The notes under the pieces are model-generated. The model had not been told where the DNA came from. It made no database searches and worked only from the letters and a program-made list of their open reading frames with translations. Below, in pieces: positions 24,353 through 31,983 of a stretch of 43,379 nucleotides of DNA (its first letter is position 1; each line of letters begins with the position of its first letter). This DNA comes from Tetragenococcus sp041859945 (lineage in GTDB: Bacteria; Bacillota; Bacilli; Lactobacillales; Enterococcaceae): NCBI GenBank assembly GCA_041859945.1, contig JBFLGC010000022.1:1-43379 (forward strand). Reading direction: 5' to 3'. The translations under genes and the position numbers were made by a program.

Positions 24353-25585
24353 TTATTTTGCCTCCGTTTGAGCAAGTCCTGTGGCTGCATAGGTTTTGCT
24401 GTGCAACGCTGGGATACTTAGCATCGTTAAAAAGCTTATGATATAAAGGCTAGCAATAAACAACATGACCTGACTCACACCGGCACGATCTAAGATAAAA
24501 CCGATCACAACGGATGAAAAACCACCCACGGCCCGTCCTACATTTAAGATCGTATTATTGGCAATTGTGCGGATATGATGCGGATAAAGACGAGTACAGA
24601 TCGCCCCGTAACCGGAGAACATGCCGTTGACAAAGAAGCCCATGATAGCTCCGCCGATAAGTAAGGTCACCATCGAATTCACATAAGTAAAGAGATAAAC
24701 AGATAGCATGGAACAAATCAAAAAGATGCCATAAGCTAGGCGTGGTCCAAAGCGGTCCAAAATATTTCCAAAGGTCAACATACCCACACACATGCCTAAA
24801 ATCGTCGTGACCATCCAAATATTGGAACTAGCTTTGATGCCCAATGATTGTTGCATCATCGTTGGTAACCAATTCATAAGACCAAAATAACCAGCGATTT
24901 GAACTGTCGTCATGACCATGAGGCCCACCGTTTGATGCGTCAGTTGTTTTGTAGCAAAAAGTTCCTTGATACTAGCTTTTTCTTTCTTATCAGTTGTGAT
25001 TGTTTCGCCGCGATCAGTGATGTTTTTTTCATCAACAGCCACATGCATCCAAATCACAAAAAGAATCGGTAATAATCCAAAGAGAAAGAGACCTTTCCAA
25101 CCCAAAGATGGTGCAACCAAGCTCGCCAGCAAAGCCGAACCGATCGACCCAACTTGGCCCATGATCCCATTCAACGAACTGACACGGCCTAATTTATCAA
25201 CAGGAACGATGCCACCCATGATCGAAATCGCTACACCGTACTGTCCACCGACACCGATACCAGCAATAAAACGCATCGCATAGAGGTAAGGCAAACTTTC
25301 GGTAAAAAATATCAGACCCGTTGCGACTGAAAAGACGAGGATCGTCAGTTTAAAAACAGCAAATTTATTGTAACGATCGGCCAAAACCCCGAAGAGTAGA
25401 CCGCCCACTAGCATTCCCAGATTGGTGATCGTAGCGATCCAACCACCTTCGACACCAGTCAGACCTAAGTATGAAATGATCGACCCTAACGTAAATGATA
25501 GGAACATGACATTCAAATCATCCAAACCAGAAGCAAAAATCGAGGCAAACAATGCCTTTTTATCGTTTTTATTTAAGTTATTCAT
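24353..25585 (-). CDS. MFS transporter (sugar acid/aromatic acid:H+ symporter-like)
   Basis: A 410-aa protein with twelve hydrophobic segments and a central charged loop (about residues 195-225). Loop motifs GVLADRYNKFAVF (2-3) and GNILDRFGPRLAYG (8-9) are present, and an Asp pair in helix 1 (SGLDDLNVMF) resembles the AAHS/ACS acid transporters. The substrate is unknown. The ATG at 25585 is chosen because AAGGAG lies eight bases upstream. It has its own promoter and a long leader with an internal terminator (25691-25852), so expression is probably controlled by attenuation. Confidence 0.85.
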   Translation of the reverse strand: MNNLNKNDKKALFASIFASGLDDLNVMFLSFTLGSIISYLGLTGVEGGWIATITNLGMLVGGLLFGVLADRYNKFAVFKLTILVFSVATGLIFFTESLPYLYAMRFIAGIGVGGQYGVAISIMGGIVPVDKLGRVSSLNGIMGQVGSIGSALLASLVAPSLGWKGLFLFGLLPILFVIWMHVAVDEKNITDRGETITTDKKEKASIKELFATKQLTHQTVGLMVMTTVQIAGYFGLMNWLPTMMQQSLGIKASSNIWMVTTILGMCVGMLTFGNILDRFGPRLAYGIFLICSMLSVYLFTYVNSMVTLLIGGAIMGFFVNGMFSGYGAICTRLYPHHIRTIANNTILNVGRAVGGFSSVVIGFILDRAGVSQVMLFIASLYIISFLTMLSIPALHSKTYAATGLAQTEAK

Positions 25586-25690
25586 TTTTCTCTCCTTAAT
25601 GTGTGCTCTCGTCACACGTTATTAATTTGTTAAAAATAAGTGCTATGGCCCCGGTTCTCGACGTGTAGATTTTCATCTCCTTTTTGCAAT

Positions 25691-25846
25691 AAAAAAATCA
25701 ACAAGCTTTGTGCCTGTTGATCGCCTAAAGAACGTAACTAGAAACTTCCCAAAAATTTGCCATTACTTAACTAGCGCGGGGCGCTTCTATTTATGACATT
25801 CTTCCCTGCATCACAGTACACGGTTAAAGAACTTTAAACTGTTCTA
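25691..25846 (-). promoter_or_regulatory. Attenuator-like leader RNA of the MFS gene
   Basis: From the predicted start near 25841 the transcript runs about 150 nt to a terminator: stem ATCAACA (25715-25721) with TGTTGAT (25697-25703), then seven T. Upstream, GCGCC can pair with GGCG, and CTAG blocks recur (GCGCTAGTT, TTTCTAGTT), so alternative folds are likely. No gene ends here on this strand that would need the terminator. I tested by eye for T-box, SAM, lysine, purine, TPP, M-box and glmS signatures and found none complete. A riboswitch or protein-controlled attenuator is the best reading. Confidence 0.55.
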
Positions 25847-25875
25847 ATTCTAGAGAACTTTTATGCATTTGTCAA
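25847..25875 (-). promoter_or_regulatory. Promoter of the MFS leader
   Basis: On the minus strand the consensus TTGACA (25870-25875) and TAGAAT (25847-25852) are separated by 17 bp. It lies about 262 bp before the MFS start, which defines the long leader. Confidence 0.75.
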
Positions 25876-25911
25876 TCCCAATCGTCCAATTCTTGATTTA
25901 AATTTTGGCTA

Positions 25912-25932
25912 GCTGTTACAATTCACGGCCAG
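25912..25932 (+). repeat. TGYTAYAATTCACGG motif, copy 1
   Basis: CTGTTACAATTCACGGCCAG. It recurs at 37863-37883 (plus) and 38385-38404 (minus). TGTTACAAT has the form of an extended -10 box. Hairpins follow within 150 bp at each copy. Confidence 0.55.
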
Positions 25933-25951
25933 CTTTAGTTGATCCTTAATA

Positions 25952-26036
25952 GAGTATCGAACACGTTTTGATTTTATTTATGTTCAATACTCCACTATCG
26001 AACATGTTTCATTTTCAAATATGTTCGATACTGAAT
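25952..26036. repeat. 41-bp tandem duplication with four TATCGAACA half-sites
   Basis: TATCGAACA half-sites occur at 25955, 25981 (inverted, TGTTCAATA), 25996 and 26022 (inverted, TGTTCGATA). Each pair makes an inverted repeat with about 26 bp between half-site starts, and the whole unit repeats at 41 bp. It could be a double operator or two stacked hairpins. Confidence 0.6.
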
Positions 26037-26050
26037 CCTCATAGCAAGCT

Positions 26051-26091
26051 TAAAAAAAGCCCTAGCTGGACAATAAAGTCGGCTAGGGGCT
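26051..26091 (-). terminator. Terminator left of element 2
   Basis: Arms AGCCC(C)TAGC (26082-26091 side) and GCTAGGGCT (26058-26066 side) form a stem; seven T follow on the minus strand. It now serves the integrase transcript of element 2. Because it lies outside the direct repeat, it may originally have ended the potABCD operon. Confidence 0.8.
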
Positions 26092-26177
26092 ACGTTTAAT
26101 TGCGAAACATCTTCAACAGGAGCAACTCAACCAAAAGCACTGGTACGAAAGCATTTGTCTGTCTTCTGGTAGCGTAG

Positions 26178-26190
26178 TGGAAAACTCAGA
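26178..26190 (+). repeat. 13-bp direct repeat, left end of element 2 (attachment site)
   Basis: TGGAAAACTCAGA, identical to 33592-33604. Similarity extends upstream: both are preceded by TGGTAG and six variable bases. It overlaps the last codons and stop of the integrase gene. Confidence 0.75.
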
Positions 26191-27388
26191 CTGGCAATAA
26201 ATCGTCATTTTTCGAAAGAATAGCGCCCTCTTGAACATTATCAATCGCGTTAACTACTTGTTGATCTGACTTTGCATATAAGTGACCGTAAGTTCCTAAA
26301 GTAATTTGAATATTCGCATGGCCCAATCGTTCTTGAATAGATAGCGGTTGAATATTCTGCTCAATTAGAAATGCAACATGAGAATGTCGTAACGCGTGAA
26401 GCTTAATCGGTTTGATGCCCGCTTTTTTAGCAGCCTCTTTTAACCAGTTTGCAAAAGAATAAGGTGGCGTAAAGGTTCCGTCCAACTGAGCAACATATTC
26501 AAAATTTCCAATACGTTTTTGCAAGTCATACCACTGTCTGAGCTTTAATGAAAGTTTCTTCCCCATCCCAATCGTTCGATAAGCACATTTAGTTTTTGGA
26601 GTCGAGAAGTACCAATCATCTTTTGTATTATAAATTAGTGTCTTCTCAATCGTTATCGTGTTTTTCTCGAAATCTACATTTGACCAAGACAAAGCTTCAA
26701 GTTCTCCAATCCGAATGCCAGTATAAAAGAGCATTTCATACACAATCTTCCGATGGTGGATTTGAATCTTATCGTCCTTCAATTCATTCATCACTTTTAG
26801 AAACTCACTGTGTTCCCAAAACTCAACTTTCTTATTATCAGAAGGAAGCGAAGAAACATCATCAACGGGATTTTTAGCAATCACCCCCTCTTTAACAGCC
26901 CGATCCAATACAATTTTTAAGTGTCCCCGAATCCGATTGATATAAGATTTTGATAACGTTTCGCCATTGACTTTTTTCCGTGAATTACGTGACTCTGTCT
27001 GACTTAGTTCAAATAACCAATCCTCAATATCGTGACTTGTAATATCTCGAACACGAAAATGATAGAAAAACTGCATTCGCTTTTCGAATATAAATTGCGC
27101 ATTCTCATATGTTTGACTTTTCACCTGTCTCTCATACCATTTTACAAACCTATCCTTGTAAAACTCTTCGAAAGTCATTTGATTGGTAGAACACAGTTGA
27201 TTAGGAACTGTCTTGTTAAAATCATGTGTTTCCATGTACTTGTCATAAGCAATTTTGGCATCTTTTTGTGAAGCATAGCCTCGTTTAGTCTTCTGAACCT
27301 TTCTTCCATTTTCATCTATACCTAGATATGCTCGGAAGAACCATTTTTTTGTTTTTTTGTCTTGATAAATATTTTTAATTTTTGGCAT
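26186..27388 (-). CDS. int: Tyrosine integrase of element 2
   Basis: An intact 400-aa site-specific recombinase. The N-terminal AP2-like domain (NIYQDKKTKKWFFRAYLG) is followed by a SAM-like core-binding domain (residues 70-180). The catalytic domain has Arg in TGIRIGELEAL, Lys in STPKTK, HALRHSH, LGHANIQIT and nucleophile Tyr in LGTYGHLY. It probably integrates at the TGGAAAACTCAGA repeat, which overlaps its own stop codon, a common arrangement. The ATG at 27388 has AGGGAGG upstream. Confidence 0.95.
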   Translation of the reverse strand: MPKIKNIYQDKKTKKWFFRAYLGIDENGRKVQKTKRGYASQKDAKIAYDKYMETHDFNKTVPNQLCSTNQMTFEEFYKDRFVKWYERQVKSQTYENAQFIFEKRMQFFYHFRVRDITSHDIEDWLFELSQTESRNSRKKVNGETLSKSYINRIRGHLKIVLDRAVKEGVIAKNPVDDVSSLPSDNKKVEFWEHSEFLKVMNELKDDKIQIHHRKIVYEMLFYTGIRIGELEALSWSNVDFEKNTITIEKTLIYNTKDDWYFSTPKTKCAYRTIGMGKKLSLKLRQWYDLQKRIGNFEYVAQLDGTFTPPYSFANWLKEAAKKAGIKPIKLHALRHSHVAFLIEQNIQPLSIQERLGHANIQITLGTYGHLYAKSDQQVVNAIDNVQEGAILSKNDDLLPV

Positions 27389-27447
27389 CGTACCATTCCT
27401 CCCTGTACTTGAGAAAAGCTACTTTAATAGTACCGCGCTTGTACTGT

Positions 27448-27651
27448 TTATTCCGCAACTTGAACGTGGAAAAGATGTTCAATCACTCGAGATGGCACCA
27501 CACCAACTTGGCGATTGTTATAAAAATCTATACCTTCAACCCTTGCAAGATACGTTTTGCTCTCTTTAATCATTCGTGCAGCTTGACTAGGTTTAAAGCC
27601 CATCTCTATCAAAATTGCACGATTTACCATGAAATCACATTTTGTTTCCAT
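27448..27651 (-). CDS. DUF3173 family protein (probable excisionase)
   Basis: A 67-aa protein with the DUF3173 pattern MGFKPSQAARMIKESK, then FYNNRQVGVVPSRVIEHLF. These small proteins lie next to tyrosine integrases in IMEs and ICEs and are thought to act as directionality factors; I know of no biochemical proof. It is 59 bp upstream of the integrase gene. The ATG at 27651 has GGGGGTG upstream. Confidence 0.8.
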   Translation of the reverse strand: METKCDFMVNRAILIEMGFKPSQAARMIKESKTYLARVEGIDFYNNRQVGVVPSRVIEHLFHVQVAE

Positions 27652-27729
27652 TCTCTCACCCCCTGATACTTTACTCCTTTTAAATTAATCCTCTTTGATA
27701 ATCAATTGTTTCTCATTCAATGGTTGTGT

Positions 27730-27795
27730 TATACTCGTCTTGTCGAGGCGGAGTACGTTGCACAACTTGTTGTGTAAGCAGTACTTTGCTTTTTT
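27730..27795. other. Hairpin region between the relaxase and DUF3173 genes
   Basis: AGTAC (about 27751) and AGTACT (about 27780) flank the palindrome CACAAC-TT-GTTGTG. A structured stretch of this sort could be a terminator-like or single-strand-origin hairpin. No gene is seen in 27652-27793. Confidence 0.4.
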
Positions 27796-29026
27796 AGTAG
27801 CTTGTTTTCTCATTTGATATACTTTGTAGTTTTCGTTCATAATACTCAACCTCCTCCTGATAATATTCTGGGTCTGCCTTCATATTTTGGAGAAGTTTAA
27901 TCTGTCTTGGATTCATTTCTCCTTGTTCAATAATCAAAGACAACAAGGAAGAATGAAACATTTGATCCACTTGTGCAATAAAAGCTAGCGATGGCGAAAC
28001 ACCATGAATTAACCAATTCATACTTTTCTCAAAGCTTTGAGGAATTGTCTCTAAAGAAATAGTGATTGCGCCACGATTGTCAATAAAGGCTGCCCATTTG
28101 GCATCGACTTTTGCATCTGGATCATTTGGATCACGGTCATAAAAACAAATTGCTCCATTAAGTAACTCAAAGAACAGTTTGGTTAAATCATGGGATCTTG
28201 AAATAATCTTTGCCAAGCTTTGTGCTTTCTCTTTTCGATACCGTAGTTCAAAACGATTTTTCACTTCTGCCTCTTCAAGTGGTATTCCTCTTCGCTTTCG
28301 TTGTTCATAATCCTTCTGATAAAAACAAAAGCGACATTGACTCTTCTTTGAGCCTAAATACAAGGTCTCGCCATTTGATTCATTGTTTATGATATCCGTC
28401 CCGCCATGGGATTCACTCACTTGAAAAGTGGTCCACACATGGCCTAGCGTTACCTTACGCTTCAGTTCTGGAATGCTGAGACTCCCCACAAAATCATCTA
28501 AAGTAAAATCAATCCGTGTAAAGTTTCCCTGATAATCTAATACCTTACGGAAGAACTCTTGCCAGTTTGATTTTACGGTCTTCAAACGCATGGCAAGATG
28601 TTTACAGCCTTGACCTGAAAACTCCATCACAGTTCCTTTTACCGTATCGTCAATGGAATACCGAATTGTGATTACTTGATTCCACACGTATTGGCCAATA
28701 TAGCCCTTTGGCGCATAATCCAGTTCCTCAAAGCGTTCAATAGGCATGCCAATAATCTCTTCAATCAACTTTAAATGTTGATTCGAGAAAAAATGAATGG
28801 TTAGATAATCAATCAAAACACGATTAACTGGAACAACCGCTTCTTGCAAACTATCCAGTATAAGATTCAATTTTTCTTCACTTAATTGTCTCGTTCCTTT
28901 TTCTACTTTCGATAATAACGATCTCGAAATCCCCACTTTTTCTGCTAAATATCGCTGAGTCCACCCCCTCTCTTCTCGAGAAACTCGAATCGATTCCCCG
29001 AGATCATATTGATTAACTTGATTCAT
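27794..29026 (-). CDS. MobT-like relaxase with N-terminal HTH domain
   Basis: A 410-aa protein. The N-terminal XRE domain (ESIRVSREERGWTQRYLAEKVGISRSLLSKVEKGTRQL, residues 10-50) is fused to a Rep_trans relaxase domain with VLIDYLTIHF, the conserved FTRIDFTLDDF and NRFELRYRKEKAQ. This HTH-Rep_trans fusion is the architecture of MobT in ICESt3-like elements. It would nick the oriT at 30110-30133. The ATG at 29026 has AAGGAGG upstream. It is divergent from the repressor gene. Confidence 0.88.
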   Translation of the reverse strand: MNQVNQYDLGESIRVSREERGWTQRYLAEKVGISRSLLSKVEKGTRQLSEEKLNLILDSLQEAVVPVNRVLIDYLTIHFFSNQHLKLIEEIIGMPIERFEELDYAPKGYIGQYVWNQVITIRYSIDDTVKGTVMEFSGQGCKHLAMRLKTVKSNWQEFFRKVLDYQGNFTRIDFTLDDFVGSLSIPELKRKVTLGHVWTTFQVSESHGGTDIINNESNGETLYLGSKKSQCRFCFYQKDYEQRKRRGIPLEEAEVKNRFELRYRKEKAQSLAKIISRSHDLTKLFFELLNGAICFYDRDPNDPDAKVDAKWAAFIDNRGAITISLETIPQSFEKSMNWLIHGVSPSLAFIAQVDQMFHSSLLSLIIEQGEMNPRQIKLLQNMKADPEYYQEEVEYYERKLQSISNEKTSY

Positions 29027-29065
29027 AGAAAAACCTCCTTCTGCTATTTACTTGTCAAAGAACCA

Positions 29066-29155
29066 TTGGACTTATTTTAAGTACACATCGATTGTACGCT
29101 TGTATTTATTTTAAGTCAATATGTTTTGACTTTTTTTAAGTACGCACGTATACTA
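29066..29155. promoter_or_regulatory. Operator region with three TTTTAAGT repeats
   Basis: TTATTTTAAGTACACA, TTATTTTAAGTCAAT and TTTTTTTAAGTACGCACG lie as direct repeats about 30-37 bp apart between the divergent relaxase and repressor genes. They are likely repressor sites, in the manner of phage and ICE control regions. Confidence 0.5.
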
Positions 29156-29187
29156 AATTTAAGAATTCATCCCGAGGAGGAGTTTTC

Positions 29188-30000
29188 ATGGAGATAGACA
29201 AGCAAGCAGTCGGCAATCGAATTCGGCAGATTCGCCAAGAGTTAAAGTTGAGTATGGAGAAATTTGGCAAACTAATTGGTGATCTACCACGAAGCACTGT
29301 CAATAATTGGGAACGCGGGATTAATCTTCCAAAAACCGAAACCCTTCACCAAATTGCAGAAATAGGCCATGTCACCAACGAATATCTTTTGTATGGTGAG
29401 CAAGAGAATCAATACATTTTAGAAATGCTTCAAAAGAAGGCAGGTAAGCTTGATCCTAAGATTGAAGGACTGATAGTAGACGAACTGAAACAAGCAGGTC
29501 ATGTCAGTGAAAAAGAAATGGATCGAATGATTGAATTTTTTATTACAAACCTCATTCCACCAACTGAACAAGACCAGTTTACTTTCCAATGTATCGATGA
29601 GAAAAAGCAACTTTACCTTGGTTCAACCAATTTTGGTAAAGAAGCGCAACTCTATTTACACCATGATAATCAAAATCATATTCTGCACATGATGCCCTTT
29701 ACCTTCTCAAACTTTAGTGTGGATCGCTTACTCGTTTATTTAGCAAATCAAGAATCCTATTCCTATTTTGGGAAACATTTGCCAAAGAAACTAGTTGAAA
29801 AAGCCATCCTCCTATATTCAATAAATCAATTGACCGGCGATGCTCGAATTGCCCCGTTGGTCTATTCAAAAGAAATCGCTTCTTATCAGTACACAGAGGC
29901 CAATCAATACCTACTAGAACAACAATATCTTTATCTACCATTCGTGATGGAAGTCGAGAAAGAACGTCTGTTAAACGCAGCGTATCCATCATCAAAATAA
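29188..30000 (+). CDS. XRE-family repressor of element 2
   Basis: A 270-aa protein with an N-terminal HTH_3 domain (NRIRQIRQELKLSMEKFGKLIGDLPRSTVNNWERGINLP) and a C-terminal region of about 190 residues without a catalytic motif I recognise. Its length and position, divergent from the relaxase gene, fit the element's maintenance repressor. It is not an ImmR-ImmA pair: no metalloprotease gene with HExxH is nearby. The ATG at 29188 has GAGGAGG upstream. Confidence 0.85.
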   Translation: MEIDKQAVGNRIRQIRQELKLSMEKFGKLIGDLPRSTVNNWERGINLPKTETLHQIAEIGHVTNEYLLYGEQENQYILEMLQKKAGKLDPKIEGLIVDELKQAGHVSEKEMDRMIEFFITNLIPPTEQDQFTFQCIDEKKQLYLGSTNFGKEAQLYLHHDNQNHILHMMPFTFSNFSVDRLLVYLANQESYSYFGKHLPKKLVEKAILLYSINQLTGDARIAPLVYSKEIASYQYTEANQYLLEQQYLYLPFVMEVEKERLLNAAYPSSK

Positions 30001-30083
30001 GGTGACAAGATTGATAAGCACGTGACAAAGAAAATACTGCTAGGACACTCCCCAATGGGTAGTTGTCACAGTTTCCTGTTCTT

Positions 30084-30133
30084 TGTTAGCCCCCTGTTAG
30101 CCCCCTGTTAGCCCCCTGTTAGAACCGGGGGCT
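30084..30133 (-). promoter_or_regulatory. Candidate oriT of element 2, with iterated nick-like motif
   Basis: The 11-bp unit TGTTAGCCCCC repeats three times (30084, 30095, 30106) and a fourth, diverged copy follows. The last unit forms a 24-bp hairpin (30110-30133): on the minus strand arms AGCCCCC and GGGGGCT surround the loop GGTTCTAACA. That is the same 7-10-7 form and CTAACA loop end that I remember for ICEBs1 oriT. The relaxase gene lies on the same element about 1 kb away. Confidence 0.7.
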
Positions 30134-30140
30134 TTATTCA

Positions 30141-30225
30141 TGCAGTCCGGCTCCGCCTCCCTGCAATAGACAAAACTCCAGATCGGGTAATTCGCTTGTG
30201 GCGAAACCCGACCTGGAGTTTGTCT
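30141..30225. other. Two hairpins between oriT and the arsenic operon
   Basis: A small hairpin (TGCAG/CTGCA, 30141-30165) is followed by a long one (30168-30225) with arms about 21 bp: AGACAAAACTCCAGATCGGG against CCCGACCTGGAGTTTGTCT. Neither has a T tract on plus. They may be part of a replication or single-strand origin. The remaining 30226-30295 shows nothing clear. Confidence 0.5.
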
Positions 30226-30295
30226 TTACAGTATTATTTTATGCTTCTTTCGAATATCTCCAAACATCCAGCGATTTATCTATATTTGATCTCTT

Positions 30296-30538
30296 TTAAG
30301 CCTCTTGCAATAACTCCTTGATTTCCTTTGGTTTTGCAACTCGGCCACTAACAACTAATTTATCATCAATAATCAGTCCTGGAGTTTTCATCACACCAGC
30401 CTTCACAATTTCAGCCATATCTTCGACTTTTGTAATTATTGGAGTAATCCCTAACTCTGATACTGCTGTTTCTACATTTTCTTTTAACTTTTGACAGTTT
30501 TTACAACCTGGACCTACAATTTTGATTTCCATAATCAT
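30296..30538 (-). CDS. Thioredoxin-like small redox protein of the arsenic operon
   Basis: An 80-aa glutaredoxin/thioredoxin-fold protein with the active site CKNC (PGCKNCQKL) and cis-Pro segment MKTPGLIID. Proteins of this type accompany YraQ/ArsP-type permeases in arsenic operons and may pass electrons to ArsC or bind metal. It is the last gene of the operon, 17 bp after the permease. ATG 30538 has AAGGGG five bases upstream; an ATG two codons later is possible. Confidence 0.85.
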   Translation of the reverse strand: MIMEIKIVGPGCKNCQKLKENVETAVSELGITPIITKVEDMAEIVKAGVMKTPGLIIDDKLVVSGRVAKPKEIKELLQEA

Positions 30539-30555
30539 CTAATCCCCTTATTGTT

Positions 30556-31542
30556 TTATAAAGCTACACTATTAAAAGTAAAGCCAATCAATAAAATACC
30601 TAAAATACAAATTGTGATAAAGATTCCTAACAATTTAGGTTTAACTACTCTACTTAACATGATTAATGACGGCAAAGACAACGTTGTGACAGACATCATG
30701 AATGCCATCAAAGTTCCCACTGGCACCCCTTTTGAGAATAGTGCTTCTGCTATTGGGAGAACACCAAAAATATCTGCATAAATAGGTGCCCCAATTAAGG
30801 TCGCAATAATCAGGCTAAACGGATTATTATTACCTAGAATGCTTTGAATAAAACTGGTCGGAATCCAATCATGAATGAGCGCACCAATCCCAACTCCAAT
30901 TAATACATAAAGCCAGACTTTACTGGCAACCTCTTTCACTTGCCCCCAACCATAAGACATTCTTTTCTTAATGGTATAGGTTTCAACTTGGCTAAGACCT
31001 TCCTCCATTTCGCGAATATAATCTTGAATTTCATTCTCTAGGTGTAATTTATCAATGAGTGTACCTCCAATTACAGCTAGCAGTAATCCTAAAAGAACAT
31101 AAGCTACCGCAAATTTCCAGCCGAAGAAAGACATTAACAAGATAATTGAGGCAATATCAACCATTGGTGAGGAAATAAGGAAGGAGAAGGTTACTCCTAA
31201 CGGTAATCCAGCGGTTGTAAACCCAATAAAGATTGGAATGCTAGAACAACTACAAAAAGGCGTAACTGTTCCCAACAGTGCCCCCAGTAAATTGCCTTTC
31301 CACCCCTTTAATCCACCCAACAATACCTTGGTTCTTTCAGGTGGAAAAAAAGTCTGAACGTACCCCATAAAAAAAATTAAGATTGTTAATAAAATAAAAA
31401 TCTTAATTGTATCAAACAGAAAAAACTGAAGACTTGCCCCTATCTTGCTGTCTAGCGAAAGCCCAAAACGCTCAATTAATTTCCCCATCAAATCATTTAG
31501 CCAAACCATTTTTAGTAATTGGTCGCTAATCCAAGTCCACAT
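30556..31542 (-). CDS. Permease of the YraQ/ArsP (DUF318) family
   Basis: A 328-aa membrane protein with about eight helices and the family signature TPFCSCSSIPIFIGF, repeated in weaker form in the second half (GAPIYADIFGVLPI). ArsP members export trivalent organoarsenicals; related permeases are placed in metal efflux. Between arsC and the thioredoxin-like gene, a role in export of arsenicals is the best guess. ATG 31542 has AAGGGAGCGGGG upstream. Confidence 0.85.
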   Translation of the reverse strand: MWTWISDQLLKMVWLNDLMGKLIERFGLSLDSKIGASLQFFLFDTIKIFILLTILIFFMGYVQTFFPPERTKVLLGGLKGWKGNLLGALLGTVTPFCSCSSIPIFIGFTTAGLPLGVTFSFLISSPMVDIASIILLMSFFGWKFAVAYVLLGLLLAVIGGTLIDKLHLENEIQDYIREMEEGLSQVETYTIKKRMSYGWGQVKEVASKVWLYVLIGVGIGALIHDWIPTSFIQSILGNNNPFSLIIATLIGAPIYADIFGVLPIAEALFSKGVPVGTLMAFMMSVTTLSLPSLIMLSRVVKPKLLGIFITICILGILLIGFTFNSVAL

Positions 31543-31566
31543 ACCTTACCCCGCTCCCTTTTTGAA

Positions 31567-31983
31567 TTACACATTTAACTGCTGCGATAATTCAATCATT
31601 CTCTTTTTGATTTCATCTCTTGTGTTTCGAAAGGCACTGCTAATTTCTGCCTCAGATCCTTTCGCTTTGGCAGGGTCTACTAAATCCCAATGAAGGTGTG
31701 TGCTTTCCTTTGGAATCATGGGACACTTATCTGCTGCGTCACCGCAAAGAGTAATAATCATATCGGACTGATTAAAGTAGTCCAAATCAATCAAGTCAGA
31801 TGTTTGATTCGAAATATCGATTCCAGATTCTTCCATTACAGCCACCGCTCTAGGATTCAAGCCGTGAGTTTCAACGCCAGCACTTCGAATCTCCCAAGAA
31901 TCATCTAAGTATTTTTTAGCAAATCCTTCCGCTATTTGGCTTCGACAGGAATTGCCCGTACATAAGAAATAGATTTTTTTCAT
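31567..31983 (-). CDS. arsC: Arsenate reductase, thioredoxin-coupled (ArsC)
   Basis: A 138-aa low-molecular-weight phosphatase-fold arsenate reductase. The CX5R loop is CTGNSCR (Cys8, Arg14), and the cysteine relay Cys80/Cys87 lies in LCGDAADKCPMIP, the arrangement of S. aureus pI258 ArsC. It reduces As(V) to As(III) with electrons from thioredoxin. The start overlaps the acr3 stop (ATGA). Confidence 0.95.
   Translation of the reverse strand: MKKIYFLCTGNSCRSQIAEGFAKKYLDDSWEIRSAGVETHGLNPRAVAVMEESGIDISNQTSDLIDLDYFNQSDMIITLCGDAADKCPMIPKESTHLHWDLVDPAKAKGSEAEISSAFRNTRDEIKKRMIELSQQLNV

Noticed and set aside
25620..25680. Small upstream frame (26 codons) between leader terminator and MFS gene
   Set aside because: Its only Shine-Dalgarno-like sequence touches the ATG with no spacing. 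A leader peptide is possible but unsupported.
25691..25846. glmS ribozyme or T-box in the MFS leader
   Set aside because: AGAAGCGCC recalls the glmS cleavage region, but the GACGAGG and CCTCCCGG cores are missing. There is no T-box GGTGG(T/A)ACCGCG motif.
29188..30000. ImmR/ImmA-type derepression pair as in ICEBs1
   Set aside because: No HExxH metalloprotease gene lies next to the repressor.
30084..30122. Short CRISPR-like or minisatellite array of TGTTAGCCCCC
   Set aside because: The unit is only 11 bp without spacers and matches a nick-site motif better.
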